A DNA stretch of 64,000 nucleotides, taken from the NCBI GenBank assembly GCA_029531795.1, contig JAPEIS010000001.1:558001-622000 (forward strand), read 5' to 3'. Within the stretch, counting starts at the first letter, position 1. The number at the start of each line of letters is the position of its first letter. Under the pieces are notes generated by a model. That model was not told the origin of the DNA. It did no database searches and saw only the letters and a program-made list of their open reading frames with translations. A program made the translations under genes and the position numbers. Positions 1 to 10,936 of the stretch are shown one piece after another. The stretch is from Sclerotinia nivalis (taxonomy: Eukaryota > Ascomycota > Leotiomycetes > Helotiales > Sclerotiniaceae).

Positions 1-370
1 GATACCGTTCATAAAATTGCCAGTGTAAGTCTCACCGTATGGTTCAATACCAATGTGCTAGATAGCTGACACTTGAATTCAGGAGATGGTGATTAGATTG
101 GCCAACGAAGAAGATGCTTCGAAGCTGGTCGTTCGTCAATACAACGAGAACGCCACCAGTATGCTCGAAGGTTTGACTGGCAAGCGAGATGTCGAGAAGG
201 TGAACATCCGCCAACAGATCGAGAATAAGAAGGAAGAATTGATTCGAATGTATTCTGAAGCCAGAAACGCCATGACGCAAACTGAGAAGGATATAAAAGC
301 TGCACCTGTTGGTGATCTCAACGGAAAATGGCAGGAGAGACAAGAGTTTATCCTCAGAGAAATGAAGTGA
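1..370 (+). CDS. C-terminal end of an unrecognised coiled-coil protein (partial)
   Basis: The gene enters from the left. Bases 1-24 read in frame (DTVHKIAS), followed by an intron with donor gtaagt at 25, branch site gctgac near 64-69 and acceptor ag at 81-82. The last exon (83-370) continues in phase and ends with tga. The visible 104 residues are highly charged and helical, rich in Glu, Lys, Arg and Gln with a heptad-like pattern, as in a coiled coil ending in FILREMK. I do not recognise the family and see no catalytic motif. The start lies outside the window. Confidence 0.6.
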
Positions 371-1145
371 GGGAAGTGAGGGAAGTGAGAGACATACATC
401 AAAGTGATAGTCCGGTGAGATGTTGCTTCATTTGCTTGTGTAATCTACATTTGAGAGTGACGAGGAGTGGCGAGTGAATGCTATGTTGGGCTCCGATTGC
501 TTCAAGTTCTGATTGCATACCTAATTGAAGTCTACGAGCCGGGAGACGAAAGGTTAAATTATACCACGTCATTCATAATGTATCATGAATGTTTAGATAG
601 CTTGAAAAGATTTGTATATTTGTATAATTGCCATGAGAAAAATGTTTACAATAACTTGCTGTCTAGTTGGTAGTCTCGTACTACCGTGCCGGTATTCACT
701 AGTCATCGGCAGTGCATCGATGGTGCCAACAATAGAAAATGACGATGTCGGTAGGTTACATTCTAAAAACAATTTGACAAGGGATGACAATTGCCCGGAC
801 CCCACTTCAACCGCAGCAGCCCAGATTCCAGAACATTTCCTTCAAGACTTATTACGACAACAAACCCCAAACTTCTCTGAGTCGCAAATCTGATCCAGGA
901 ATTACTGACTCAAGTTCTCCTCTCTTTTATTTATTCTACTGTTCCCCTCATATTGTTACCTACCAAGTACATATCTATCAATCTCCTAAAAGATATCCTT
1001 GAAAGCCTCGAAAGAGTCCGATTTCCCCGCGTCCCGAAGTCCAAAAATTCTGCTACGTCCTACGATAATCGGCAACCCATACGGCCAACTGCATTTGAAG
1101 TAGAAAATAAGAATAGAAACATCCATATTAGAAACAGAGAAAGAA
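371..1145. other. Intergenic region, nothing recognised
   Basis: Between the upstream gene and the deneddylase. Short open frames on both strands overlap one another, lack family resemblance and look like chance frames. A small direct repeat (gggaagtga) follows the first stop codon near 370-390. The stretch should hold the upstream terminator and the deneddylase promoter. Confidence 0.5.
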
Positions 1146-2251
1146 ATGCCACAAGGAAGCGGTTTCCACCCATTTGGTGGTAGGGTGTCCAAGCATTTCG
1201 GCGATACGGTACGCATCAAACCCTTGTGAAATTTGCTTGTCAATTGGTGACACCAGCGGAAGGTATTCACAGGACTGCGCAACTTGAGACTGACGAGAAT
1301 AATTACTGCAGCTTTCTCCTGAAGATCCATATCTAAGTTGTGAGTTTTTCTCATCAATGCTTTTGCATCCCTGCGGGGTTGGTCGGGCATGGTGCTAATT
1401 ATTTACGATCTAGATTTTGATGTAAGATGTAGGTTTACTCGATGGTTTTGAGGAGTTATATGTGAACTGGCAGGCTAAATTTTGGCGACAATAGTGACAA
1501 GGGAAGATATCGATACGCTGAAGAATGACTGGCTCACGGATAATGTACACTACCCATTCATTCCCCTCCTTCAAAGTACTTATTGACGGTTTCTGCAACA
1601 GATGATAGCCTTCTGGCAAGAGTACGTAATTCCTCAACCATTCGCAGACAGCTCCCTCTACAAGAGCCAGCACTAAAAATTCCCCTCAAAAACAGATATC
1701 TCGAGAACGAATACCTCAAACAATACCCTTCCTCGAACATCGTCCTCCTCCGACCCTCCATGTCCTTCATGCTAAGAATGCAGCCCGATCCCGTGGCGCT
1801 CCGTTCCGCCCTCCCAAATTTCACCCGCACAACACACATCTTCCTCCCCATAAACGACAATCGCAACGTCTCCCAAGCAGAAGGCGGATCCCACTGGTCA
1901 CTCCTCCTCGTCTCCGTGATCGACGGCGTAGCCTTCCACTATGATTCGCTCTCAGCATCGAATTTCGAAGAAGCGCGCATGACGACGCATAAGATGGCTC
2001 AATTGCTAGGTCGACCGTTGAGTTTTCTCAATCTGCAAGATTCGCCGCAGCAGCAGAATGGTAGTGATTGTGGGGTTTACGTGTGTATCATCATGCGCCA
2101 CTTATTGTTAAAGCGATTGTTGGCCGCGAATGCGAGGGAAAAGGTTAGTATGAGTATGGCGGGAAAATTGGTAGATGCGAATGGGGCACGGAAGGAAATG
2201 TTGAAGATTATCGAAGGGTATAGGAAAGAGGGGGAGAGAAGGAGATCGTGA
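1146..2251 (+). CDS. DEN1/SENP8-like NEDD8-specific cysteine protease (peptidase C48 family)
   Basis: Spliced model join(1146..1208,1312..1339,1414..1428,1495..1544,1602..1621,1696..2251), 243 residues, all phases closing exactly. It reads MPQGSGFHPFGG, then SPEDPYLSYFDVRLTRED, then LKNDWLTDNMIAFWQEYLEN. This is the N-terminal signature of fungal Den1/Nep2 proteins, which remove NEDD8 from cullins and other targets or process its precursor. The C48 triad is present: His125 (GSHWS), Asp142 (HYDS) and Cys184 (SDCGVY), with oxyanion Gln a few residues before the Cys. Two exons are only 15 and 20 nt long, so single-frame ORF calling sees only the 3' exon. A gtgagt at the stop codon could alternatively splice to about 2294 and change only the last few residues. 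Length fits the family (about 210-260 aa). Confidence 0.87.
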
Positions 2252-2891
2252 GTTTTCACTAATTTCTTTCATTCTTTCTGCTGCGCAAGTTCTTGCTCGA
2301 AATGAATCCCCTCTAATACACAAACTTGCACAGACACGATGAAAGTCGCAGTTCCTCCCCTTTCCAGAAGAATAATCGAAGTCCTCCACGAATCGATTCA
2401 TGAAACACCGCGTGCATGCATGAGCATGACTATAAGAATTCAATAGGCGTTACGGGTTCATGGCGGGGTAGCGTTGGGATTTGGAGCGCATGAACGAACG
2501 ATACGAGCACAAAGAGAAATGATTTGCATGTTATTCCCATTCTATAACTTTACTTTTACTTTGCTGTACGACAGATTTTGCATTTTGGCAAAAGAGCATG
2601 TGCTTTGGGAACTGATTGGTTGCGTGCGAGCATCAAGAGTGATGAAATGAGATTTGCGCGCGTTGCGTTGTCATAATGTTGGCATGACGTGGGATGCTAC
2701 GGCTTGTATAAAGGGCGAGACTTCTGCTGCTATTGTAATGGGTTGTGATTGCTTCTTTCTGCTGTGGAAGAAGAGAGATAGAGCTCAGGAGTATTAATGA
2801 ATCAAATTTGAATATATCGTGCCTTGGAGCTTGATCTATGAGTGATGTTTTTGGTATTAAGGTGTGGTACTTCCTATTATACCCTTCGACT
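2252..2891. other. Intergenic region between convergent genes
   Basis: It holds the 3' ends of the deneddylase (+) and of the dehydratase-like gene (-). I see no protein family in any frame. Polyadenylation-type AT-rich stretches are present, but no clear RNA gene. Confidence 0.45.
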
Positions 2892-4072
2892 TCAATTTCT
2901 CCTCAACCCGAAACCTTCTATACTATCGAAGGTGTTTCCGCATTCCTCCAATAACTTCCTATGTCCCTCCATAGCACCCTTACAAAATGCCTCTAAATCC
3001 ATATCCTCCACCCCCTCCCACTTTCCATCCGGTCCACCATCAAAAACCTCCATGCTAAACCAACCTCTAAATCCTGTTCCTAGTACTGCTCTCGCAACTT
3101 CTACAATGGGTAGATAACCCCCATTGAATGGATACGGTCTAAAATCATGCGACCATTTCCCCCTCGCTCTCAATTCCTCTTTTTCTTTTTCTCGCGGCGT
3201 TTCGGGGATGGGTGCTGGTAGTTTGTATGCATCTGAGATTTGCAGTAGGTATATTTTTTCGGGGGGGATGGTGGTAGTGAGTGATTGGAGGGATTGAGTA
3301 AAGTTCATGTGCAGTTTTTCATGGGTTCCTAGATGGGATATGAGGCCTGAGGGCGTGGAAGGATCGCCGTATTCACCGGCGGCGGTTTGGAATGTGTCGA
3401 GACAGAGACCGATGTTGGGACGGTCGACGAGTTGGACTATTCGCCAGACTTCGCGCCAGGTTAGGGCGTGTGTTGCCCAGCACCTAGAGGGAGGGGTAAT
3501 TAAATTGTGATTGTGAAGAATGGAGGGATGGTAAAGAACCATATGGAAGAAAGGGACATGGTAAATTACCAATTCTCATAAGCAAGACGATAATCATGCT
3601 CCGCAAGCATATCAGCCAAATCCCTTAAATCGGCCGCCAAAACATTGAAATCCGACGATATGTCCGGTGAATCTGAACTTCCCACTTGCAACATGTCCGT
3701 ACCCACAGCTTCCATGATCCGAACCCAACCCTTTGCCCTCTCAAAAGCATCTTTCCTCTCATCCGAACCCTCTGGCCAACCCTCAAAATTCGAAAATGGC
3801 TGTAGCATCATTATTCCCAATTTGTTTTTCTCGCATAGGTTTTTGACTTCGGTTCCAGCTGAACATAATGAATCGTAGTCATTTTCTTTTATTTCTCTTT
3901 TGTGAAAGATAGATGCAAAAGAGAGTAGATCGGGGAAACCGAGTTCAATGGCTGTGAAGTCTGCTGAGGATATGGCGGATAGTTTGGAGGACAGAGGGGT
4001 GGAAGATGTGCCGACTGAAACGGTTGCGAATGAAGCTGGGATTTGAGTGAGGGATTCCGGAGAGATTGTCAT
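2892..4072 (-). CDS. 3-Dehydroshikimate dehydratase-like TIM-barrel sugar phosphate isomerase
   Basis: complement(join(2892..3483,3570..4072)), 364 residues, one intron of 86 nt. The protein resembles QA-4/QutC, which converts 3-dehydroshikimate to protocatechuate in fungal quinate catabolism, and belongs to the AP-endonuclease-2/xylose-isomerase-like barrel family. Seen in order: a first strand with ELGFPDL, LQPFSNFEGW, YENW (metal-ligand Glu), NIGLCLDTF (ligand Asp), LLQISDAY, and SMEVFDGG (C-terminal ligand Glu). The intron falls exactly within the YENW Trp codon (tg|g). Length matches QA-4 (about 360 aa). No qa-type transporter or regulator is adjacent, so the substrate is not proven; another sugar or inositol derivative is possible. 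Confidence 0.78.
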
Positions 4073-4576
4073 GGTGAAGAATTAGATTGTTTCAAAGGTT
4101 GTGAGTCCTATTGACCTTAGAAATATGAAGGACGGAGCACTTGACATGATGTTCTTATATAGGAGGTGACGTCAGGAGGCTGGTGGGGAAGTTGTTTCAC
4201 GTGATTACCCATCATACAGAGTTGAGAGAGTTTCGGGGCCGTTCGGAGAGACACTGTTGTTTCTCTTTGTCAGAAGAGGTTTGAGTATCTAGTGTTTCGT
4301 AGTGCTGGTGTTTGCAATGTTTGAATAGCATCGGCAGTGTCATCATCTGCATCTGCATAATACGCGATTCTTGATACCGAACCTTTTCACCCACTCGAAT
4401 GATACATATTACTCCGCCAAGCTGCATGAAACGTATCCATGGGTATTCTTCTCATGTGAAAAAGACTTGTACTCCGTAGATTGGTAGAGATAAAAAAACA
4501 ATAAGACGTACTATATTGTGGTAATTGGGTATCTTAAAACAGAAAAATATGTCCTTGTCGCTGTCGTGAAATTTTT
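4073..4576. other. Intergenic region: promoter of the dehydratase-like gene and 3' end of SLX9
   Basis: About 500 bp. A TATA-like tatatagg near 4157 lies upstream of the minus-strand start at 4072. No coding frame worth reporting. Confidence 0.4.
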
Positions 4577-5197
4577 TTAAGCCTTTTTGAACTCCTCTTT
4601 CTGCTCCATGGTTTGCGAAATAAATCCTCTCAATGCAGCCCATCTACTCGCAGTTCCTGAGACAGCTGGTACTGCTTGACCATCCACGACAGTGACATCC
4701 TTCGGCTTCTCCTCTGCGACTCCAACCAATTGTGCCATATTCTTTCCAAATCTCTCCCGTTCCATAGCCTCCAACTTCTCTCTCTTCTTCGTTGCTCCAG
4801 GTCGACTTTTCAAACTCTTTTGCTTTATCTTTCCACTCTCTCCCCTACTGATTTTCTCCAAACCCTCGCCTTCAAAATCTGGTAATGCATCTGCGAGACT
4901 CTCTAATGTGGTAACTAATTTCTTGTTTGGGCGTCTGCGCTTGAGGGGTTTGGAATTGGCTTTTTCAATACGGTTGACGAAGGCAGAATGTTTAATTGTT
5001 CGTTTATCTTTTTTGGATTCGATGAAGGAATCAGATATGATGGCGCCTTCGCGATGCTTAGGAGGAACGTAAACACCTGAGCCTGCTTGAGAAGCTTTTG
5101 CGCGCAAAGAATTTCGCTTTTTGGGTGCGGTGGGCGCCTGGGAAGATGGTTAGTTTTGCGACTACGAAAAGGGAGGATCAATCTTTCGCCATACCAT
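4577..5197 (-). CDS. SLX9: Ribosome biogenesis protein Slx9
   Basis: complement(join(4577..5137,5195..5197)), 187 residues. The first exon appears to be just the ATG (5197-5195), followed directly by donor gtatgg, branch site actaac and acceptor cccag, then APTAPKKRNSLRAK. The protein is small, basic and Lys-rich, with KHSAFVNRIEK-type and KSRPGATKKREKLEAMERERF segments and the typical end SRWAALRGFISQTMEQKEEF. Slx9 is a nucleolar factor for 40S maturation, binding pre-18S rRNA and assisting export of pre-40S particles. It is transcribed divergently from UBA4 across about 230 bp. No ATG lies in frame downstream in the conserved N-terminal part, which supports the one-codon exon. Confidence 0.8.
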
Positions 5198-5429
5198 GAT
5201 TGCTATGTCTCTTAATGTGAGTATATGTTAGATATTTCAGAACGCAACAGATTGAAAAATTATGGAGGATGTAAGAACTTTGGAGGTAAAAATGTTCACT
5301 GGCGCAATTGAAAGATCAAAGGTCTAACTTAGCGAATAAAAAAGTTGTCCTAGAACTAACCTACCTAGTAGTTATTTTATGCGACTTTCATAACCTTCAA
5401 ACATTAAAAGTCACAACCACCAAAATAAG
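5198..5429. promoter_or_regulatory. Shared divergent promoter SLX9/UBA4
   Basis: 232 bp separate the two start codons, so both promoters must lie here or overlap the transcribed leaders. The sequence is AT-rich without an obvious palindromic factor site. Co-regulation of the two genes is inference only. Confidence 0.45.
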
Positions 5430-7020
5430 ATGGACTCCGCAGAAGAGAAAGCGAAATCTTTACGGTGTCAAATAGCTGATACTGAGGCTGAGCTTAGTCG
5501 ATTAAAACTTCAACTTTTGAGTCTCGAAGAAAAAGATACCGATGCAAAAAACCTTGAAGCTAAAAGCACAAACGCCTCTTCGGCATCAGAAAAAGATGGT
5601 CCCGTGACTCATGATGAGAGTAAATGGCCTATGAGTTTGGAAGAATACAAACGATATGGAAGACAGATGATTGTGCCTGATATTGGCATTAAGGGTTAGT
5701 TTTTATCTTTTCGAAAATGCGCTTCTATCTCGTGAATACTTTGCTGAATATGATTTAGGACAATTACGACTTAAATCCGCTTCTGTTCTCTTAGTTGGAG
5801 CTGGAGGTTTGGGATGTCCGGCCGCTGCATATATTGCCGGCGCGGGAGTTGGTACTATTGGAATTGTCGATGGAGATATTGTAGAAGAATCCAATTTACA
5901 TCGTCAGATATTACATAACACAGACCGTGTGGGTGTTAATAAGGCTGTTAGTATTGCTAAATACATATCTGGGTATGGATACCCCTTTGGTCATATTTAT
6001 GGGTGTCAATGTTGACAATTTTCTAGACTCAACCCGAACATAAAGACGAATATCTATCCTGTGCATCTCACGCCTCAAAATGCTCAGGATATAGTCAAAG
6101 ATTATGACATAGTTCTCGACTGTACTGATCATCCGACATCCCGATATCTCATCTCAGATATTTGTGTTCTCCTCCAAAAGCCCCTCGTTTCCGCCTCCGC
6201 GCTCCGAACAGATGGACAACTAATCGTCTTAAATAATCCTGCTCTACCTCCTGGTGACCTCTCAGGTGGCCCATGTTACCGTTGCGTTTTTCCCAAGCCG
6301 CCTCCACCAGAAGCCGTAACAAGCTGTGGCGATGGAGGAATCATCGGACCTGTGGTAGGCGTAATGGGAGTTCTACAAGCTTTGGAAGCTATCAAACTTA
6401 TTGCGTCTGGAAAATTGGCCGCTATTGGAGAAAATGTCAATACAAGTTCTATTCCCAAGACGAATCCTACTACCATGTTATTATTCTCTACAAATGGAAC
6501 CACGCCGTTCAGAAATATTCGATTGAAAGGTAGAAGATCAAATTGCTTCGCTTGTGGAGAGGAGGCCCAGTTATCTCTCGAGCAAATGAACTCGGGTTCT
6601 ATGGATTATGTCTTATTCTGCGGTATGACGCATCCTGTCAAGTTACTGAGTGATGAAGAGAGGATTGAAGCGAGAGAGTACGATTCAATAAGGAAAAAGG
6701 AGAAAGAACACTTGTTAGTTGATGTTCGGGAGAAGGTGCAGTTTGATATCTGCAGTATCGGGGGGTCATACAATATACCTTTCTCGTCATTTCAAGGAAG
6801 CAAAGGTAGTGGCGATCACCCACTATCAAGGCTCACCGACAACCTGAATCCGAGAACTCCTATATATATCGTTTGTAGGCTTGGCAATGACTCTCAAATA
6901 GTAACGAAGAAGATGAAGGAATTGGGGTTGGATCAAAAAGGCGATAGGTATATTGGTGATATCAAGGGAGGCCTACGATCTTGGAAAGAACAAGTAGATG
7001 ATTCTTGGCCTGAATATTAA
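5430..7020 (+). CDS. UBA4: Uba4/MOCS3-type E1-like adenylyltransferase and sulfurtransferase
   Basis: join(5430..5694,5759..5972,6027..7020), 490 residues. Uba4 adenylates the C-terminus of Urm1 and passes on sulfur for tRNA wobble-uridine thiolation and urmylation; the MOCS3 role in molybdopterin synthesis is shared in many fungi. Order of parts: N-terminal coiled coil (about 1-45), [19 protein letters not shown] entry helix, nucleotide motif VGAGGLG with [14 protein letters not shown], zinc Cys pairs CYRC and CFAC, E1-type active Cys260 (VTSCGDGG), and a C-terminal rhodanese domain with LLVDVREK and active Cys443 (IVCRLGND). All key residues are intact and the length is typical. Confidence 0.95.
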
Positions 7021-7248
7021 ACCGGAATAGTAGAACCAAGATTCTGAATTTTGGAAAAGAGATTTTGGTATTGGTATTGTGTGCAAAAAGTGCATGATGT
7101 GATACACTACAACGAGTGGCTCGATGAACGCCAAATTCGTACAACTGCCTGCTAACTTTATGACCTTGCTTGCCATGGAAAAATGATATCAATTACAACC
7201 TGCCATTCCTTTCACCATTTTCCTATCCGACCCTAGTTGAATTGAGTT

Positions 7249-8042
7249 TTACACATATGTTTGTCGTTTCCTGTTGAATGCTCTTTGGTCCTTCAACCAT
7301 TGCCTATATCCAGCCACACTCGAGATTTTCTCACCGTAATAATCTAATAAACCAATTAGCTCATATTCTTAAAACATTCACCTGCCCTTCACATAAACCA
7401 CAATTCCAACTTACCAGGCACTGGATTCGCCATCGAACTCGCACTAGGATCCACCCTATACTTCTTAACTCTCGCATAAAACTCCTTCTCCTTAACATCC
7501 ATCTGCTGTCTAAACTTCCTATTCTTAAGATTAAATGCCGCAGTCCCCAAAATCGGTCCCGTTAACCATCCCGCTCCGCCACACGCAAACGTCACTAATC
7601 CCAATGTAATAAATGGATCTAAGGGAATTTGTCCCACTAGCGCATCCATATCGGTATGTGTGAGAATCTGCGCTCCGATTGCGAAACCACCGAATCCAGT
7701 TCCAATGGAAGAACCGAGCTGGAACCAGCGACGAGTGCGGCGGAGCTTGAAAAATGTATTCCAGTTTAGAACTTCGGTTTGCGCGGGGCTGGATGTTTGT
7801 GAGGATTTGGTTGCTGAGGTAGATGTGCTGGCTGTGGATGCCGAGCGCGAGGTAGATTTGAATGTGACATTGCGTTTATAGGAAGGAACCTGCACTCGAC
7901 GTCGCGAGCTTGGGGGTTGATTATCTGGAGCGCGAAGAGGGGTAGATGATGCTGCGGTTTGATATGTGCATGATGTGAATACTGATGGTTGTATACGGCA
8001 GCTAGCTGTTGCTGTTCTTAATGTTGGTGCTGAGTACAGCAT
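7249..8042 (-). CDS. PAM17: Pam17, subunit of the mitochondrial presequence translocase motor
   Basis: complement(join(7249..7343,7415..8042)), 240 residues. The N-terminus is rich in Ser, Thr, Arg and Ala without acidic residues, as in a mitochondrial presequence. The core NWNTFFKLRRTRRWFQLGSS, then two membrane segments (about residues 112-132 and 145-175, GLVTFACGGAGWLTGP) and the end DYYGEKISSVAGYRQWLKDQ are typical of Pam17, which sits in the inner membrane and helps organise the TIM23-Hsp70 import motor. The last exon lies beyond a 71-nt intron (branch gctaat, acceptor ttag); without it the reading frame would run into an unrelated tail. Its 3' end converges with UBA4. Confidence 0.9.
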
Positions 8043-8078
8043 TTTAATTGAGAGAGAGCTGGGGTTGCGGGCTCTGGG

Positions 8079-8117
8079 GATTCTTTGATGTGATTCTTTG
8101 ATGTGATTCTTTGATGT
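8079..8117. repeat. Three perfect tandem copies of a 13-bp unit
   Basis: The unit gattctttgatgt is repeated without change at 8079-8091, 8092-8104 and 8105-8117. It lies 37-75 bp upstream of the PAM17 start codon, in its leader or core promoter. Copy number is likely to vary between strains. Confidence 0.9.
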
Positions 8118-8234
8118 GATTGCTTTCTTGAGAGCTTGTTAATCCTGGTATTTGACATTGATGGTTGGGTTCAAACCGGTTATTGTTTTCCTTAGGGCGG
8201 CGGGACTTTACGGGTTTTTGACTAGCGTTCAGAG

Positions 8235-9060
8235 CTTGGCACTCTGAAGATCCATTTTAATAAAACATTTTCGAAAGAACGGACAAATATAATTAGTAAA
8301 CAAAATAATAAACCGAGGTCGCTTTACTTGAAATCTCAAGAGTAAATTACAACTTTTAAAATCTATAACTTGAAATTATTTAAATTATTTAATATTTTTC
8401 TCTCCAGAGAATTAGAACAATAATTAAATTAGTTTAAAATAATTTATATATATTTTAGAATTAGTATTTGAAATCTAACAATTGATATTTACTAGAATCA
8501 ATAATAACTTAATTAATAATTATAAAAAAAATTAATTTAATAATGAATATCAAATAATACTACTATCAGAAATAGATATTTATTAAATATATTCAAAATA
8601 GTTTTTTTTAATTCTTATTTAAATTGATTAATTTTGTTTCGTTAATTAATTAATTCGTTTAAGAATAATCTTTATTTTCTCTTTCAAATTCTCTTTTAAC
8701 TTTAAATTTTTCTTTTGAAAAAAATCTACTTAAAGATCGTCTTTATTTCTTCTTTAACTTCTTTTTAAAGATCGTTTTTATTTCTTCTTTAAATTCTTTT
8801 TAACTATTAATTATTGAATTTTGAAGAAACAATATTAAGATATTCTTTTAATTCTGTACTTGAGTTATTGAAATTCATCAGATAATTCAAAGCGGAAGGA
8901 AATCTATTATTATTTTCGTTAATTCGAGATTTGGACTAATCTCAGCTCTAAAACATTCTCAACTTCAATTTTATTCAACACGATCTCAATTTATTTATCA
9001 GAATCAATTTTCCCTCCGGGGAGAGCAGAGTTCCATTCAAAAAATTAACTTTGATCTGTT
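8235..9060. other. AT-rich block without genes
   Basis: From about 8260 the base composition falls to very low GC with long A/T runs and repeated phrases such as aaagatcgt(c/t)tttatttcttctt (near 8731 and 8767). No protein similarity survives. It could be an eroded transposon or simply the AT-rich leader of the next gene. Confidence 0.5.
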
Positions 9061-9073
9061 CTTGGACTTTCCG

Positions 9074-10936
9074 ATGTCTTCAGAAAATAATTCCGACTTC
9101 ACCGGAGAAGATACGGATTTTCCAAAATCAAAATTGGCCTTTGACTTCAAAGTATACGAAAGACCGATCTATATACCAAACAGCGGTCCGCCTCTTCAGC
9201 CAATTTCTCTCATTCCTCCTCACGATTTAAAGGGAATTATTCTCGATTGTTTTCCATTTCCAAAACCAAACGACCCTAGCCACTTCTTGGTGGGCTACGA
9301 AAAAGAGCCACATAATCAGCTTATTATACACCCAGATAATGTTCGCGATTATGTATCAGAATATACTCTGGAAAATTGGGAACATGAACGAAGTACGGCG
9401 GAAGAAAATCGTGCCATCGAAGAACTCCAACCACGTTTGATAGCTGCAGAGAGAGCAAGAGTGTTGCGAGAATTAAAAAAGGCCGGGTTGTCACGTGATG
9501 TTCTCAAAGGAGAGGGTGCTGAACAGTATCAGGCAATTGGGATACCGAAGAAAAGAGGGAGGCCTCCTAAATCTATGGCGAGTGTATTTAAACCAATTCC
9601 TAAGCCCACAACCCATGTACCAGGTGAGAAGCGCCGACCGGGACGACCTAGGAGAGTAGTGGAAGTTCATGTTAATTCACCTACTACCTCGCACCATCAC
9701 CAACCTTCTTTGTCTCAACCATCCTTTTCTACAGCATCAAGAGCAATGTTGGAGCATGCAATTGCCAATTCAGGAAGTGAAGAGGAAGAAGATGATACGG
9801 ATCTTGCGTTGGATCAACAACTCAACAAAGAGGCAAACCAGGAATCTACCTCCGTTATGAATTCGGCTACTGTCTTCAGAGCTTCGAGTCCTGTCATGAA
9901 AGCTTCAGGCCATGGCCAAATGAACAAGACGCCTATTCAGTCACCTCAGAAGAACAAATCTTTCCAAAAGTCACCTCACAATCGTTCCCAACGAGCTCCA
10001 ATTCTCCCGGGCATGAGTGTCAACGCATATTCGTACAAGGATTCAAACATTGATGCTTACAACGAGAACAATAGCACGAGGGTCGGAGGGAGTCCAGTCA
10101 TGCACAATCGATCTCCTTCAAGCCTTCAGCACTTACCTATTTTATCAGTGGAAAATGGCAAACAGCCCATTTACCGTACACCTCAGCGCACAAGTCAGAG
10201 AGCTCAATCAAAAATCGTCGATTACTTTAACGATTCCGTCACCCAAAGCGTTACTCCAAAGAAGGTGGAAGCGAACCAATACCACCAGCCCGTATCTGGT
10301 CTCAAGCGCAAATCTTGCCCATCCTTAGAACAAGAAAGGGGGTCAACTGGAAAATCTCGAAGTAAAAGTAGAAGACTTCACAAAGGGGCCGATGACTACT
10401 TGGATGCCGATTACAAAGAGCCTTCGAGGAAAGGGGTCCAATCAGCCATGAATTACCGTGCCTCGAGCTTCGATCCTAGTCCAAGTGCACGACGTGGGAG
10501 CGATAGTTTCAATGTCCGTAGCTCCAGAAGCAGAAGTCGACGACTCGAATCTTCCCCCGAAGCTGAATTAGAGGCGGAAGATGAAGGTGCGGGTGAAGAT
10601 AAAAGCAAAGAAGGGGACTCGGAAGAGGCTTTTGAGGACGAACCGCCAGTGTGGGCTGTGAAATCTATCTTGAATCACAAGTATGAATGGAATGAAAACC
10701 ACGATAAGCAGGAACTATGGTATTTTGTGGATTGGGAAGGAGATTGGGATCCATCATGGGAGCCTGCCAAACTCGTTTCAGATGGGGCCATCGATGAGTA
10801 CATCGCTTCGAGACGAGCTAATGGACTTGGTGATCTTTCTGTTTCCATCGACGCGATAGATATTGGAGGAAATGACGATGAGGTATCACGGGGGAATGAT
10901 CTTGAACATAGTATCGAGAATGATGTATACACGTAG
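9074..10936 (+). CDS. AT-hook and chromodomain protein, probable heterochromatin factor
   Basis: Single exon, 620 residues from the ATG at 9074 (an upstream in-frame ttg is not used). Two AT-hooks, KKRGRPPK (about 159-166) and RRPGRPRR (about 187-194), should bind AT-rich minor grooves. A long low-complexity Ser/Gln/Asn region with an acidic patch (SEEEEDD) follows. The C-terminus has a chromodomain-like fold (about 525-585): WAVKSILNHKYEW, LWYFVDWEGDWDPSWEP and ending AIDEYIASR. The aromatic cage positions appear filled (Trp, Tyr/Trp). The architecture recalls the CDP-2 and CHAP subunits of the Neurospora HCHC heterochromatin complex; that assignment is inference. It lies next to an AT-rich block. 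Confidence 0.75.
   Translation: MSSENNSDFTGEDTDFPKSKLAFDFKVYERPIYIPNSGPPLQPISLIPPHDLKGIILDCFPFPKPNDPSHFLVGYEKEPHNQLIIHPDNVRDYVSEYTLENWEHERSTAEENRAIEELQPRLIAAERARVLRELKKAGLSRDVLKGEGAEQYQAIGIPKKRGRPPKSMASVFKPIPKPTTHVPGEKRRPGRPRRVVEVHVNSPTTSHHHQPSLSQPSFSTASRAMLEHAIANSGSEEEEDDTDLALDQQLNKEANQESTSVMNSATVFRASSPVMKASGHGQMNKTPIQSPQKNKSFQKSPHNRSQRAPILPGMSVNAYSYKDSNIDAYNENNSTRVGGSPVMHNRSPSSLQHLPILSVENGKQPIYRTPQRTSQRAQSKIVDYFNDSVTQSVTPKKVEANQYHQPVSGLKRKSCPSLEQERGSTGKSRSKSRRLHKGADDYLDADYKEPSRKGVQSAMNYRASSFDPSPSARRGSDSFNVRSSRSRSRRLESSPEAELEAEDEGAGEDKSKEGDSEEAFEDEPPVWAVKSILNHKYEWNENHDKQELWYFVDWEGDWDPSWEPAKLVSDGAIDEYIASRRANGLGDLSVSIDAIDIGGNDDEVSRGNDLEHSIENDVYT

Noticed and set aside
986..1390. 134-codon minus-strand frame
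   Set aside because: It overlaps two exons and introns of the plus-strand deneddylase, has no known family, and is a shadow frame.
4692..5072. 126-codon plus-strand frame over SLX9
   Set aside because: Complement of the Lys/Glu-rich SLX9 coding sequence; its Phe/Leu-rich translation is an artefact of that.
7278..7565. 95-codon plus-strand frame
   Set aside because: Antisense to PAM17 last exons, no family, unusual composition.
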